NCBI RefSeq assembly: GCF_029962605.1
Contig: NZ_CP124750.1
Location: 4,898,001-4,962,000 of the forward strand
Direction of reading: 5' to 3'
DNA length: 64,000 nt
From: Serratia sarumanii
GTDB lineage: Bacteria > Pseudomonadota > Gammaproteobacteria > Enterobacterales > Enterobacteriaceae
Under the pieces are notes generated by a model. It searched no databases. It saw nothing but the letters and a program-made list of their open reading frames with translations, and was not told where the DNA came from. This document shows, one piece after another, positions 50,399 to 60,261 of the stretch; position 1 is the stretch's first letter, and each line of letters starts with the position of its first letter. The position numbers were made by a program, and so were the translations under genes.

Positions 50399-51418
50399 TC
50401 ACGCGCTGGGTTTTTCGTCCTTTCGGGCTCGCCCCAGCAGGCTCAGCGCCGCTTCGCGGGCGTCTTTATGGCAGTAAAGCACCTGATAAATCTGTTCGGT
50501 GATCGGCATTTCCACACCGTGCCGCTGCGCCAGCGCCAACACCTCTTTGGTATTGCGATAGCCCTCGACCACCTGACCGATGCTGTCCTGCGCTTCCTGC
50601 ACGCCTTTGCCCTGCCCCAGCATAATACCGAAGCGGCGGTTGCGCGATTGGTTGTCCGTGCAGGTTAGCACCAGATCCCCCAGCCCCGCCATGCCCATGA
50701 ACGTCGAAGGATCGGCGCCCAGCGCAGAACCCAGACGGCTCATTTCCGCCAGCCCGCGTGTAATCAACGCGGTGCGGGCGTTGGCGCCAAAACCGATGCC
50801 GTCGGACATGCCGGCGCCGATGGCGATCACGTTCTTCACCGCGCCGCCAAGCTGCACGCCGATGAAATCGGGATTGCTGTAGACGCGGAAGCTCTTGCCG
50901 CAGTGCAACAGCTGTTGCAGATCGTCGGCGAACTGCGCATCGGTCGCCGCCAGCGCGATCGCCGTCGGCAGGCCGGCGGCCAGCTCTTTGGCGAACGTCG
51001 GCCCGGAGAGCACCGCCAGCGGGATCGCCTCGCCCAGCGCCTCACGCGCCACGTCCTGCAGCAACCGGCCGGTTTCCGCTTCCAGCCCCTTGGTGGCCCA
51101 CACGATGCGGGCGTCCGGGCGCAGATGCGGCTTCAGCTGGCGCAGCACGTCACCGAACACGTGGCTCGGCACCACCACCAGCACGTCGCGGCTGGCCGCC
51201 AGCGCCCGCGCCAAATCGGCTTCAAGCAGCAGGGTATCGGGGAAGGGAACGTCGGGCAGAAACGCCTGATTGCAGCGATCTTGCTGCAACGTTTGAACTT
51301 GCGCGGGGTTATGCCCCCACAGCACCACGGTGTGGCCGTTACGCGCCAGCGTAATGGCCAATGCGGTGCCGTACGAGCCGGCACCGATGACAGTCATTGA
51401 AGCATTGACGGTGTTCAT
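50399..51418 (-). CDS. gpsA: GpsA, glycerol-3-phosphate dehydrogenase [NAD(P)+]
   Basis: GpsA reduces dihydroxyacetone phosphate to sn-glycerol-3-phosphate for phospholipids. The 339-residue protein has the NAD(P) turn [20 protein letters not shown], the catalytic Lys in [20 protein letters not shown], and the family blocks [17 protein letters not shown] and [19 protein letters not shown]. Its ATG overlaps the secB stop by one base (TGATG), indicating coupled translation. Confidence 0.98.
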   Translation of the reverse strand: MNTVNASMTVIGAGSYGTALAITLARNGHTVVLWGHNPAQVQTLQQDRCNQAFLPDVPFPDTLLLEADLARALAASRDVLVVVPSHVFGDVLRQLKPHLRPDARIVWATKGLEAETGRLLQDVAREALGEAIPLAVLSGPTFAKELAAGLPTAIALAATDAQFADDLQQLLHCGKSFRVYSNPDFIGVQLGGAVKNVIAIGAGMSDGIGFGANARTALITRGLAEMSRLGSALGADPSTFMGMAGLGDLVLTCTDNQSRNRRFGIMLGQGKGVQEAQDSIGQVVEGYRNTKEVLALAQRHGVEMPITEQIYQVLYCHKDAREAALSLLGRARKDEKPSA

Positions 51419-51888
51419 CAGGCATCCTGATGTGGTGCGGCACCTTCGCCTTCCGCCTGCTGCTGCAGATAGTTCATGAACAGCGCGTCAAAGTTGACCG
51501 GTGCCAGGTTCAGCTGCGGGAACGTACCGCGGGAAACCAGGCTGGTGATGCACTCGCGCGCATACGGGAACAGGATGTTCGGGCAGTATGCGCCCAGGCA
51601 ATGCGCCAGCTGCGTGCCTTCGATGCCTGCTACCGAGAAGATGCCCGCCTGTTGCACTTCGCACAGGAACGCGGTCTCTTCGCCCAGGGTCGCCGTCACG
51701 GTTACGCGCAGTACCACTTCATACACTTCGTCAGCCAGCTGGCTGGACGCGGTATCCAGATCAAGTTTAACTTCCGGCTGCCATTCCTGCTGGAAAACCT
51801 GCGGCGCATTCGGCGCTTCGAAAGAGATGTCCTTGGTATAAATACGTTGGATCTGGAAAGCCATTTCGGTGCTGTTTTGTTCTGACAT
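51418..51888 (-). CDS. secB: SecB, protein export chaperone
   Basis: SecB is a tetrameric cytoplasmic chaperone that holds preproteins unfolded and passes them to SecA. The 156-residue product begins [20 protein letters not shown] and contains [20 protein letters not shown], the acidic SecA-binding region [20 protein letters not shown], and [20 protein letters not shown]. It follows grxC and overlaps gpsA by one base, the usual secB-gpsA arrangement. Confidence 0.98.
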   Translation of the reverse strand: MSEQNSTEMAFQIQRIYTKDISFEAPNAPQVFQQEWQPEVKLDLDTASSQLADEVYEVVLRVTVTATLGEETAFLCEVQQAGIFSVAGIEGTQLAHCLGAYCPNILFPYARECITSLVSRGTFPQLNLAPVNFDALFMNYLQQQAEGEGAAPHQDA

Positions 51889-51945
51889 GTGAGTAATACC
51901 CTTGGTTAAACGTCCTTATTGACACTCGGTGAACCGGCAAGCTGC

Positions 51946-52194
51946 TTAAAGCAGTGGATCCAGGCCGCCGCGAGCATCGAGTTCATATAAATCATCGCAG
52001 CCGCCGATATGCCGGCCATCGATGAAAATCTGCGGCACGGTGGTGCGCCCGCTGCGCTCGATCATCACTTCGCGCTTGGCGTTATCGCCGTCGATGGCGA
52101 TCTCGTTAAACGCCGCGCCCTTGCTGTTCAACAGCGCCTTGGCGCGATGGCAGAACGGACAGGTCGCTTTGGTGTAGATATCAATGTTAGCCAT
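51946..52194 (-). CDS. grxC: GrxC, glutaredoxin 3
   Basis: GrxC reduces disulfides and glutathionylated proteins with glutathione. The start at 52194 gives MANIDIYTKATCPFCHRAKA and 82 residues, the family size; the longer open frame to 52257 is not conserved. The redox site is Cys12 and Cys15 in CPFC (CPYC in E. coli). The glutathione-binding TVPQIFIDG and IGGCDDLYELDARGGLDPLL follow. It lies between yibN and secB. Confidence 0.97.
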   Translation of the reverse strand: MANIDIYTKATCPFCHRAKALLNSKGAAFNEIAIDGDNAKREVMIERSGRTTVPQIFIDGRHIGGCDDLYELDARGGLDPLL

Positions 52195-52222
52195 GGATTG
52201 CCACCTCAAATAGGTTAAACGG

Positions 52223-52657
52223 TTACTTACCGCGCACCAGCGGCAGGTTTTCTCCACTCCAGCCGGAAATGCCGTCTTTCAGCATAGTCACCTTTTCAAA
52301 ACCGGCCTTGCTCAGGTTCTCCGCCGGCTCGCGGGAGGCGGTGCCGTTGGCGCACACGACGATGATCGGCTGCGCTTTGTGTTTTTCCAGCTCGCCCAGG
52401 CTGCCGCTTTTGATTTCGCTGGCGGTCAGGTTGATGGCGTTGGCCAGGTGACCACGGCGAAAATCGTCGCGGCTGCGGGTGTCGACCACCACGGCTTCTT
52501 CTTTGTTGATCAGACGAATAGCTTCACCGCGGGCGATCTCTTTGACCTTGGAGAAACGGCTTTTGAAGGTCATGACGATCACGGCGACCAGCAGAGCGAT
52601 CCAAGCCAGGCTCAGAATAGGGTGTCTGCTTACGAATGGCATAATTTCTTGCAGCAT
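52223..52657 (-). CDS. yibN: YibN, membrane-anchored rhodanese-like protein
   Basis: From 52657 the product is 144 residues ([20 protein letters not shown]). One N-terminal membrane helix (about 13-32) is followed by a rhodanese domain: [34 protein letters not shown], and a loop [21 protein letters not shown] cysteine stands where the rhodanese active-site Cys is expected, so sulfurtransferase activity is possible. It lies 28 bases upstream of grxC and probably starts the yibN-grxC-secB-gpsA-cysE transcript. A start four codons upstream (52669) is possible. Confidence 0.93.
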   Translation of the reverse strand: MLQEIMPFVSRHPILSLAWIALLVAVIVMTFKSRFSKVKEIARGEAIRLINKEEAVVVDTRSRDDFRRGHLANAINLTASEIKSGSLGELEKHKAQPIIVVCANGTASREPAENLSKAGFEKVTMLKDGISGWSGENLPLVRGK

Positions 52658-52887
52658 GGGGTGTAACAACTCCCGTCAGTTAAGGGATAAATAAGTCAAG
52701 GTTCCAGAGTATACCTGCCGAGTGCGGCAAATACAGCCAATAAGCAAGCGCGATTGCAGAAACTGCGGGCTGCGCTGAGAAATTCCCGACGTCAGAGCAT
52801 AAAAGCCCGCGCGATTCGCCGCAACCTTGATCTCTTTGGGCTATTTATCGCCGGCGGCGATGTAAAATCAGCCGGTTTTTCGAGGGT

Positions 52888-52922
52888 GAATAGCCATGCT
52901 TGCGGCGGGCGCATGGCTATTC
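52888..52922 (+). other. Strong stem-loop in the gpmM leader
   Basis: GAATAGCCATGC (52888-52899) and GCATGGCTATTC (52911-52922) form a perfect 12-bp stem with an 11-base loop. It ends 32 bases before the gpmM start codon. A -10 like TAAAAT lies at 52863-52868, so the hairpin would be near the mRNA 5' end. Confidence 0.75.
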
Positions 52923-52954
52923 GCAGCTTAAAAAGTTCATAAGAGGTCAATGCA

Positions 52955-54499
52955 ATGTCGAGCAACAAAAAACCGATGGTTCTGGTGATCCTGGACGGTT
53001 ACGGCCACCGTGAAGAGCGGCAGGACAACGCGATCCTGAACGCCGGCACTCCGGTGATGGATCGCCTGTGGCGGGAGCAGCCGCATACGCTGATCGCCGC
53101 CTCCGGGCTGGATGTCGGCCTGCCCGATGGGCAAATGGGCAACTCCGAAGTCGGCCACGTCAACCTGGGCGCCGGGCGCATCGTGTACCAGGATCTGACC
53201 CGGCTGGACAAAGCGATCGCCGACGGCGACTTCTTCGCCAACCCGGTGCTGACCGCCGCGGTCGATAAGACCGTAGCGGCCGGCAAGGCGGTGCACATCA
53301 TGGGCCTGCTGTCGCCGGGCGGCGTGCACAGCCACGACGAGCACATTCTGGCCATGCTCAAGCTGGCCGCCCAACGCGGCGCCAAAGCGGTTTATCTGCA
53401 CGCCTTCCTCGATGGGCGCGACACGCCGCCGCGCAGCGCCGAAGCCCCGCTGCAACGCTGCCGCGACGCCTTCGCCGCATTGGGCGTCGGGCGCATCGCC
53501 TCGCTGATCGGCCGCTACTACGCGATGGACCGCGACAACCGCTGGGATCGCGTGCAGCTGGCCTATGACCTGCTGACCGCGGCCAAAGGCGACGCCGTGG
53601 CCGAGGATGCGATCGCCGGGCTGCAGGCCGCTTATCAGCGCGGTGAAAACGACGAGTTCGTCAGACCGACCGTGATCCGCGCCACCGGTGAGGCCGATGC
53701 CGCGATGCAGGACGGCGACGCGTTGATCTTCATGAACTTCCGCGCCGACCGCGCGCGCCAGATCACCCGCGCCTTCGTGAACGCGGATTTCGACGGTTTC
53801 CCGCGCGCCAAACAGGTGCAGTTCGGCGATTTCGTGATGCTGACCGAATACGCCGCCGATATCGCGACCGCCTGCGCCTATCCGCCGGCGTCGCTGGCCA
53901 ACACCTTCGGCGAATGGCTGATGAAGCACGACAAAACCCAACTGCGCATCTCGGAAACCGAAAAATACGCCCACGTCACCTTCTTCTATAACGGCGGCGT
54001 GGAAGCGCCGTTCAAGGGCGAAGACCGCGTGCTGGTCAACTCGCCGAAGGTCGCCACCTACGATCTGCAGCCGGAGATGAGCGCCGCCGAGCTGACCGAC
54101 AAGCTGCTGAGCGCCATCCGCAGCGGCAAATACGACGCCATTATCTGCAACTACCCGAACGGCGACATGGTGGGGCATACCGGCGTGTATGAAGCGGCGG
54201 TCAAAGCGGTGGAAACGCTGGACGCCTGCATCGCCCAGGTGGTTGATGCGGTGCGCGACGTCGACGGTCAGCTGCTGATCACCGCCGATCACGGCAACGC
54301 CGAGCAGATGCGCGATCCGGCCACCGGCCAGGCGCACACCGCCCACACCAGCCTGCCGGTGCCGCTGATTTACGTCGGTAAACCGGCGCGGGCGGTCGAA
54401 GGCGGCAAGCTTTCGGACATCGCGCCAACCCTGTTAACGCTGATGGGAATGGAAATCCCGCAAGAGATGACTGGTAAGCCGCTGTTCATCGTGGAATAA
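52955..54499 (+). CDS. gpmM: GpmM (GpmI), cofactor-independent phosphoglycerate mutase
   Basis: GpmM interconverts 3- and 2-phosphoglycerate with two Mn2+ ions. It is 514 residues, as in E. coli. It begins [20 protein letters not shown] with the first metal Asp. The phosphorylated Ser64 is in [63 protein letters not shown] and the metal motif [12 protein letters not shown] follow. It is first in gpmM-envC-yibQ; a terminator-like hairpin lies just after its stop. Confidence 0.98.
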   Translation: MSSNKKPMVLVILDGYGHREERQDNAILNAGTPVMDRLWREQPHTLIAASGLDVGLPDGQMGNSEVGHVNLGAGRIVYQDLTRLDKAIADGDFFANPVLTAAVDKTVAAGKAVHIMGLLSPGGVHSHDEHILAMLKLAAQRGAKAVYLHAFLDGRDTPPRSAEAPLQRCRDAFAALGVGRIASLIGRYYAMDRDNRWDRVQLAYDLLTAAKGDAVAEDAIAGLQAAYQRGENDEFVRPTVIRATGEADAAMQDGDALIFMNFRADRARQITRAFVNADFDGFPRAKQVQFGDFVMLTEYAADIATACAYPPASLANTFGEWLMKHDKTQLRISETEKYAHVTFFYNGGVEAPFKGEDRVLVNSPKVATYDLQPEMSAAELTDKLLSAIRSGKYDAIICNYPNGDMVGHTGVYEAAVKAVETLDACIAQVVDAVRDVDGQLLITADHGNAEQMRDPATGQAHTAHTSLPVPLIYVGKPARAVEGGKLSDIAPTLLTLMGMEIPQEMTGKPLFIVE

Positions 54500-54500
54500 T

Positions 54501-54529
54501 CCTTCTCCATGAGGGAGAAGGCGTTTTTT
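54501..54529 (+). terminator. Terminator-like hairpin after gpmM, overlapping the first possible envC start
   Basis: The 8-bp stem CCTTCTCC / GGGAGAAGG has a 5-base loop and is followed by CG and six T. The loop contains the ATG at 54509, the most upstream start in the envC frame. Confidence 0.75.
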
Positions 54530-55843
54530 GCACTATCAAGGGTAACCCGAAGCGCAAACGCAGGCAGCCGGCCGCTGCCTGAACGCACCGCGCCAAGGAC
54601 GTTCACCGCCATGTGCGCCAGCGTATTTTGCGCTGGCGTCTTGCTGTTGCCGCTCGCCGGCCAGGCGGCGGAGGACAATAAATCCCAGCTGAAAGACATC
54701 CAGCAGAGCATCGCCGAGAAAGAAAAGGCGGTGAAGCAGCAGCAACAGCAGCGCAGCTCGCTGCAGGATCAGCTGCGTCAGCAGGAAAAAACCATCGCCC
54801 AGGCCAGCCGCCAGCTGCGCGACACCCAGAGCACGCTCACCCAGTTGGGCAAGGACATTGCCGGCCTGAACGCCTCAATAGCCAAACTGCAAAAGCAGCA
54901 ATCAACCCAACAAAATCTCCTCGCCAAACAGCTCGACGCCGCCTTCCGGCAAGGGCAGCACAGCGCCGTGCAGCTGATCCTCAGCGGTGAAGAAAGTCAG
55001 CGCAGCGAACGTATTCTGGCCTATTTCGGCTATCTGAACGAAGCGCGTCAGAAAACCATCGAAGAGCTGAAGCAGACCCGCGCCGAGCTGGCGAAGCAAA
55101 AAACCACGCTGGTGGCCAAACAGGGCCAGCAAAAATCCTTACTGGGCGAGCAACAGACGCAGCAGCAGAAGCTGGAGCAGGCGCGCGGCGCCCGCAAGAA
55201 AACGCTGACCGCGCTGGAAGCCTCGCTGGAAAAAGACCAACAACGCCTGGTGGAACTGCGCCAGAACGAAGCCCGCATGCGCGACAAGATCGCCCGGGCG
55301 GAGCGCGAAGCCCGTGCGCGCGCCGAACGCGAAGCGCGTGAAGCGGCCAAGGTGCGCGAACAGGTGCGCATCAAGGAGCAGCAGGCGAAGAAAACCGGCA
55401 CCACCTACAAACCTAGCGAAGCCGATCGCTCGCTGATGGCGCGAACCGGCGGCCTCGGTCGTCCGGCCGGCCAGCTGATGTGGCCGGTGCGCGGGCGCAC
55501 GCTGCACGGCTTTGGCGAACAGCAGCAGGGCGAGCTACGCTGGAAAGGCATGGTGATCGAAGCCCGCGAAGGCAGCGAAGTGAAAGCCGTCGCCGATGGC
55601 CGCGTGCTGCTGGCCGACTGGCTGCAAGGCTATGGCCTGATGGTGGTGGTCGAACACGGTAAAGGCGACATGAGCGTGTACGGCTACAACCAGAGCGCGT
55701 TGGTCAACGTCGGGGCGCAGGTGCGCGCCGGCCAGCCGATCGCTCTGGTCGGCACCAGCGGCGGCCAGGGAACGCCGTCGCTCTATTTCGAAATCCGTCG
55801 TCAGGGACAGGCGGTTAACCCACTGCCGTGGTTGGGAAGATAG
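54509..55843 (+). CDS. envC: EnvC, murein hydrolase activator for septum cleavage
   Basis: EnvC is a periplasmic activator of amidases AmiA and AmiB at the septum, recruited by FtsEX. After the signal region come two long coiled-coil stretches (about residues 57-290: SQLKDIQQSIAEKEKAVKQQ onward). A degenerate LytM (peptidase M23) domain without the full zinc site follows (about 320-444: MWPVRGRTLHGFGEQQQGEL, WKGMVIEAREGSEVKAVADG). It ends VNPLPWLGR, as in E. coli. The start is uncertain. The ATG at 54509 gives 444 residues with a 34-residue charged lead, but lies in a terminator loop. The ATG at 54611 (MCASVFCAGVLLLPLAGQAA) gives a short signal peptide without basic residues. Confidence 0.92.
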   Translation: MREKAFFALSRVTRSANAGSRPLPERTAPRTFTAMCASVFCAGVLLLPLAGQAAEDNKSQLKDIQQSIAEKEKAVKQQQQQRSSLQDQLRQQEKTIAQASRQLRDTQSTLTQLGKDIAGLNASIAKLQKQQSTQQNLLAKQLDAAFRQGQHSAVQLILSGEESQRSERILAYFGYLNEARQKTIEELKQTRAELAKQKTTLVAKQGQQKSLLGEQQTQQQKLEQARGARKKTLTALEASLEKDQQRLVELRQNEARMRDKIARAEREARARAEREAREAAKVREQVRIKEQQAKKTGTTYKPSEADRSLMARTGGLGRPAGQLMWPVRGRTLHGFGEQQQGELRWKGMVIEAREGSEVKAVADGRVLLADWLQGYGLMVVVEHGKGDMSVYGYNQSALVNVGAQVRAGQPIALVGTSGGQGTPSLYFEIRRQGQAVNPLPWLGR

Positions 55844-55845
55844 AT

Positions 55846-56796
55846 TTGCGCTATGTCAAAACCCGTACAGCTCTGTTAATAGGCTGTCTGCTGCAGGTTT
55901 ACGCTGCGCAGGCAGGAAAACTCTCCATCGTCATCGATGACGTGGGCTACCGCCCTCACGAAGAAAACGCGGTGCTGCAAATGCCGACGGCGATCTCGGT
56001 CGCGGTGTTGCCCAACGCGCCGCATGCCCGCCTGATGGCCACCCGCGCCCACAGCCAGGGCCGCGAAGTCTTGATCCACATGCCGATGGCGCCGCTCAGC
56101 AAGCAGCCGCTGGAGCGCGATACCCTGCAGCCTTCCATGAGCAGCGACGAGATCCAGCGCATCATCCGCAACGCGGTGAATAACGTGCCCTACGCGGTCG
56201 GCATGAACAACCACATGGGCAGCGCCATGACCTCCAGCCTGCCGGGCATGCAGAAAGTGATGCAGGCGCTCGAAAGCTACCGACTGTATTTCCTCGACAG
56301 CATGACCATCGGCAGCAGCCAGGCGACCCGCGCCGCGGCCGGCACCGGCGTGAAGGTGATCAAACGCAAGGTGTTCCTCGACGATACCGCGAACGAAGCC
56401 GACATCCGCCGCCAGTTCAACCGCGCGGTCGAATTGGCGCGGCGCAACGGCTCCGCCATTGCCATCGGCCACCCGCGCCCGGCGACGGTGAAGGTGCTGC
56501 AGCAGATGCTGCCGTCGCTGCCCGCCGATATCGTGCTGGTCAAGCCGAGCGCGCTGCTGAACGAACCGCAGGGCAACGGCGGCGGCTACGTCCCACCGCC
56601 GGTCAAACCGCAAAAACCGCAGCCGAAGAACCCGTTCAGCGGCGGCATCAAGCAGTGCAAGGTCAAACCGCCGAAGGAAAAAACCAACGCCGGCACCGCG
56701 CTGGGCGTCATCGCCGACAGCATCGCCACCTCGCCGCCGGTGACCTTCATCAAGCGTCATTGGCAGCACTGGACGCAAGCCAAACCGCAAGCGTAA
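55846..56796 (+). CDS. yibQ: YibQ, divergent polysaccharide deacetylase family protein
   Basis: The TTG at 55846, two bases after envC, gives MLRYVKTRTALLIGCLLQVY with a signal peptide cut after AQA. The GTG at 55828 would overlap envC and add six residues. The mature domain starts GKLSIVIDDVGYRPHEENAV and contains VLIHMPMAPLSKQPLE, NNHMGSAMTSSLPGMQ and FLDSMTIGSSQATRAAAGTG, close to E. coli YibQ. The fold is that of a polysaccharide deacetylase, but a catalytic role is unproven. It is the last gene of gpmM-envC-yibQ and ends at a bidirectional terminator. Confidence 0.9.
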   Translation: MRYVKTRTALLIGCLLQVYAAQAGKLSIVIDDVGYRPHEENAVLQMPTAISVAVLPNAPHARLMATRAHSQGREVLIHMPMAPLSKQPLERDTLQPSMSSDEIQRIIRNAVNNVPYAVGMNNHMGSAMTSSLPGMQKVMQALESYRLYFLDSMTIGSSQATRAAAGTGVKVIKRKVFLDDTANEADIRRQFNRAVELARRNGSAIAIGHPRPATVKVLQQMLPSLPADIVLVKPSALLNEPQGNGGGYVPPPVKPQKPQPKNPFSGGIKQCKVKPPKEKTNAGTALGVIADSIATSPPVTFIKRHWQHWTQAKPQA

Positions 56797-56823
56797 AAAA
56801 AGGGCCGGAATTCCGGCCCTTTT
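56796..56823. terminator. Bidirectional terminator between yibQ and tdh
   Basis: The 8-bp stem AGGGCCGG / CCGGCCCT with an AATT loop is flanked by seven A and four T. Confidence 0.92.
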
Positions 56824-56837
56824 CACATCAGCCGAGA

Positions 56838-57863
56838 TTAATCCCAGCTCAGCACCACTTTACCCGACTTGCCGGAGCGCATGGCGTCGAAGCCCTGCTG
56901 GAACTCGTCGATCGAGAAACGGTGGGTGATGATCGGGCTCAAATCCAGACCGGACTGGATCAGCGCCGCCATCTTGTACCAGGTTTCGAACATTTCGCGG
57001 CCGTAAATCCCTTTGATAAACAGCCCTTTGAAGATGACCTGGTTCCAGTCGATCGACATGTCCGAAGGCGGAATGCCCAGCATGGCGATGCGCCCGCCGT
57101 GGTTCATCGCATTGAGCAGCGTGCGGAACGCCGGCGGCGCGCCGGACATTTCCAGACCGACGTCGAACCCTTCGGTCATGCCCAGCTCGGCCATCACGTC
57201 GCTGAGGTTTTCCTTGCTGACGTTCACCGCGCGGGTCACGCCCATCTTGCGCGCCAGTTCCAGGCGGTATTCGTTAACGTCGGTGATCACCACATGGCGA
57301 GCGCCGACGTGTTTGCACACCGCCGCCGCCATGATGCCGATCGGGCCGGCGCCGGACACCAGCACGTCTTCCCCGACCAGATCGAACGACAGCGCGGTGT
57401 GCACCGCGTTGCCGAACGGATCGAAGATCGAAGCCAGTTCGTCGGAGATGTTATCCGGGATCTTGAAGGCGTTGAACGCCGGGATCACCAGGTATTCCGC
57501 AAAGCTGCCCGGACGGTTCACGCCCACGCCGACGGTATTGCGGCACAGGTGCGTGCGGCCGCCGCGGCAGTTGCGGCAATGGCCGCAGGTGATGTGGCCT
57601 TCGCCGGACACGCGATCGCCGATGCTGAAGCCTTTGACTTCCTGACCGATCGCCACCACTTCGCCGACGTATTCATGGCCGACCACCATCGGAACCGGAA
57701 TGGTTTTTTGCGACCACTCGTCCCAGTTGTAGATATGCACATCGGTGCCGCAGATCGCGGTTTTGCGGATTTTGATCATGATGTCATTGTGGCCCAGCTC
57801 CGGCTGAGGCACGTCGGTCATCCAAATCCCTTCTTCCGCTTTCAGTTTTGACAGTGCTTTCAT
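56838..57863 (-). CDS. tdh: Tdh, L-threonine 3-dehydrogenase
   Basis: Tdh oxidises threonine to 2-amino-3-ketobutyrate with NAD+. It is a 341-residue zinc alcohol dehydrogenase family member, the E. coli length. Catalytic zinc is bound through Cys38 ([17 protein letters not shown]) and GHEYVGEV; structural zinc through the four Cys of [22 protein letters not shown] binding is by [20 protein letters not shown]. It is second in kbl-tdh, 9 bases after kbl. Confidence 0.98.
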   Translation of the reverse strand: MKALSKLKAEEGIWMTDVPQPELGHNDIMIKIRKTAICGTDVHIYNWDEWSQKTIPVPMVVGHEYVGEVVAIGQEVKGFSIGDRVSGEGHITCGHCRNCRGGRTHLCRNTVGVGVNRPGSFAEYLVIPAFNAFKIPDNISDELASIFDPFGNAVHTALSFDLVGEDVLVSGAGPIGIMAAAVCKHVGARHVVITDVNEYRLELARKMGVTRAVNVSKENLSDVMAELGMTEGFDVGLEMSGAPPAFRTLLNAMNHGGRIAMLGIPPSDMSIDWNQVIFKGLFIKGIYGREMFETWYKMAALIQSGLDLSPIITHRFSIDEFQQGFDAMRSGKSGKVVLSWD

Positions 57864-57872
57864 GGTTTTACC

Positions 57873-59069
57873 TTATGCAATAACGCCAAGATCCTTACCG
57901 ATACGTGTAAACGCCGCCACTGCGCGTTCGATTTGCTCCGGGGTGTGGTCGGCAGACATCTGGGTACGGATGCGCGCCTGGCCTTTCGGCACCACCGGAT
58001 AGAAGAAACCGGTCACATAGATGCCTTCCTTGAGCAACGCATTGGCGAATTCCTGCGCCAGCTTCGCCTCACCCAGCATGACCGGGATGATGGCATGATC
58101 GGCGCCGGCCAACGTGAAGCCGGCGGCGGTCATTTTTTCGCGGAACAGACGCGCGTTGGCCCACAGGCGATCGCGCAGGGCATCGCCCTCTTCCAGCAGT
58201 TCCAGCACTTTGATCGACGCGGCGACGATCGCCGGCGCCAGCGAGTTGGAGAACAGGTACGGGCGCGAACGCTGGCGCAGCCACTCCACCACTTCTTTCC
58301 TGGCGGCGGTGTAGCCGCCGGACGCGCCGCCCAGCGCTTTGCCTAACGTACCGGTGATGATATCGACGCGGCCCATCACTTCGCAGTATTCATGGGTGCC
58401 GCGCCCGTTGGCGCCGACAAAGCCCACCGCGTGGGAGTCATCCACCATCACCAGCGCCTGGTACTCGTCCGCCAGATCGCACACCCCTTTCAGGTTGGCG
58501 ATCACGCCGTCCATCGAGAAGACGCCGTCGGTGGCGATCAGGATGTGGCGCGCGCCGTCGGCTTTGGCCTGCTTCAGCTGCGCGGCCAGCTCGGCCATGT
58601 CGTTATTGGCGTAGCGATAGCGCTTGGCCTTGCACAGGCGCACGCCGTCGATGATCGACGCGTGGTTCAGCGCATCGGAGATAATGGCGTCTTCCGGGCC
58701 GAGCAGGGTTTCGAACAGCCCGCCGTTGGCGTCGAAGCAGGAGGAGTACAGGATCGCGTCTTCCATGCCCAAGAAGGCCGCCAGTTTCTGTTCCAACTGC
58801 TTGTGGCTGTCCTGGGTGCCGCAGATGAAGCGCACCGACGCCATGCCGAAACCGTGGCTGTCCATGCCCGACTTGGCGGCGGCGATCAGCGCCGGATGGT
58901 TGGCCAGGCCCAGGTAGTTATTGGCGCAGAAGTTGATCACATGGCTGCCGTCGGCGACGGCGATATCCGCCTGTTGCGCGGAGGTGATGATGCGTTCTTC
59001 CTTGAACAGCCCTTCACTGCGAGTGGCGGCAAGCTGTTGTTCCAACTGCTGATAAAAAGACGCTGACAT
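57873..59069 (-). CDS. kbl: Kbl, 2-amino-3-ketobutyrate CoA ligase
   Basis: Kbl cleaves 2-amino-3-ketobutyrate with CoA into glycine and acetyl-CoA, completing threonine breakdown with Tdh. The 398-residue PLP enzyme is of the alpha-oxoamine synthase family. [20 protein letters not shown] is near the N-terminus, [20 protein letters not shown] binds the cofactor, and the PLP lysine lies in [18 protein letters not shown] (about residue 244). It leads the kbl-tdh operon and is divergent from gmhD. Confidence 0.98.
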   Translation of the reverse strand: MSASFYQQLEQQLAATRSEGLFKEERIITSAQQADIAVADGSHVINFCANNYLGLANHPALIAAAKSGMDSHGFGMASVRFICGTQDSHKQLEQKLAAFLGMEDAILYSSCFDANGGLFETLLGPEDAIISDALNHASIIDGVRLCKAKRYRYANNDMAELAAQLKQAKADGARHILIATDGVFSMDGVIANLKGVCDLADEYQALVMVDDSHAVGFVGANGRGTHEYCEVMGRVDIITGTLGKALGGASGGYTAARKEVVEWLRQRSRPYLFSNSLAPAIVAASIKVLELLEEGDALRDRLWANARLFREKMTAAGFTLAGADHAIIPVMLGEAKLAQEFANALLKEGIYVTGFFYPVVPKGQARIRTQMSADHTPEQIERAVAAFTRIGKDLGVIA

Positions 59070-59242
59070 TCGGTTATCTCCAGGATTGGGCTATTTGCGG
59101 CATATTTTACTGATTTGTAACCAAACTGACGAGAATGCGCGGGAGAGAATATTAAAATTGCAGCAGATATCACGGCAAAAAGCGGACTTCAATGGCAATG
59201 CGGGATATTCGGAGCCCTTCCGCTGTTTGCCGCGGCATGAAA

Positions 59243-59282
59243 TGCTATTATAACCGCCATTGAGCGTGGGGCATTGTGCCCC
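59243..59282 (+). promoter_or_regulatory. Probable gmhD promoter (extended -10) and start-proximal hairpin
   Basis: TGCTATTAT (59243-59251) is an extended -10 element. A 6-bp hairpin GGGGCA / TGCCCC (59268-59282) follows close to the expected transcript start, 28 bases before the gmhD ATG. No clear sigma32 element was seen, although E. coli gmhD is heat-induced. Confidence 0.45.
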
Positions 59283-59309
59283 GCCAGGCAGCTTAGCAGG
59301 GGTAACCCA

Positions 59310-60239
59310 ATGATTATCGTCACAGGCGGCGCCGGCATGATCGGCAGCAACATCATTAAGGCACTGAACGACAAGGGATATCGCGATATCCTGGTGGTGG
59401 ATAACCTGAAAGACGGCACCAAGTTCGTCAACCTGGTCGATCTGGACATCGCCGACTATATCGATAAAGAAGACTTTATCGCCAGCATCGTGGCCGGTGA
59501 CGATCTGGGCGATATCGAAGCGGTCTTCCACGAAGGCGCCTGCTCCGCGACCACCGAGTGGGACGGCAAGTACATGATGGACAATAACTATCAGTACTCC
59601 AAAGACCTGCTGCACTACTGCCTGGATCGCGAAATCCCGTTCCTGTACGCCTCCTCCGCCGCCACTTACGGCGGCCGCGAAGAGTTCATCGAAGAGCGTG
59701 AGTATGAAGCGCCGCTCAACGTGTACGGCTACTCCAAATTCCTGTTCGATCAGTACGTGCGCGAGATCCTGCCGGAAGCGGACTCGCAGATCTGCGGCTT
59801 CCGCTACTTCAACGTTTACGGCCCGCGCGAAGGCCACAAAGGCAGCATGGCCAGCGTCGCCTTCCACCTGAATACCCAGATCAACCGCGGCGAAAACCCG
59901 AAACTGTTCGCCGGCAGCGAAAACTTCAAGCGTGACTTCATCTACGTCGGCGACGTGGCGGCGGTTAACCTGTGGTTCTGGGAGACCGGCAAATCCGGCA
60001 TCTTCAACTGCGGTACCGGCCGGGCGGAAACCTTCCAGGCGGTGGCTGACGCGGTGGTGGACTTCCACCAGAAGGGCGCGGTGGAATACATCGAGTTCCC
60101 GGAAAAGCTGAAGGGCCGCTATCAGGCGTACACCCAGGCCGATCTGACCAAACTGCGCGCCGCCGGCTACGATGCACCGTTTAAAACGGTCGCCGAAGGC
60201 GTGAAAGAGTACATGGCCTGGTTGAACCGCACCGCATAA
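59310..60239 (+). CDS. gmhD: GmhD (HldD, RfaD), ADP-glyceromanno-heptose 6-epimerase
   Basis: GmhD converts ADP-D-glycero- to ADP-L-glycero-D-manno-heptose for the LPS inner core. From 59310 ([20 protein letters not shown]) it has 309 residues, about the E. coli length. GGAGMIG binds [14 protein letters not shown] and the catalytic Tyr-x3-Lys in [14 protein letters not shown] mark the short-chain dehydrogenase epimerases, and [18 protein letters not shown] is the substrate loop. It is first in the waa run, divergent from kbl. Confidence 0.98.
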   Translation: MIIVTGGAGMIGSNIIKALNDKGYRDILVVDNLKDGTKFVNLVDLDIADYIDKEDFIASIVAGDDLGDIEAVFHEGACSATTEWDGKYMMDNNYQYSKDLLHYCLDREIPFLYASSAATYGGREEFIEEREYEAPLNVYGYSKFLFDQYVREILPEADSQICGFRYFNVYGPREGHKGSMASVAFHLNTQINRGENPKLFAGSENFKRDFIYVGDVAAVNLWFWETGKSGIFNCGTGRAETFQAVADAVVDFHQKGAVEYIEFPEKLKGRYQAYTQADLTKLRAAGYDAPFKTVAEGVKEYMAWLNRTA

Positions 60240-60261
60240 GCTGAAGGAATTAACGCTGGGT

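Noticed and set aside
59221..59309. RfaH ops/JUMPstart element upstream of the waa run
   Set aside because: No GGCGGTAG-type motif was found; the nearest GC-rich block is a small hairpin.
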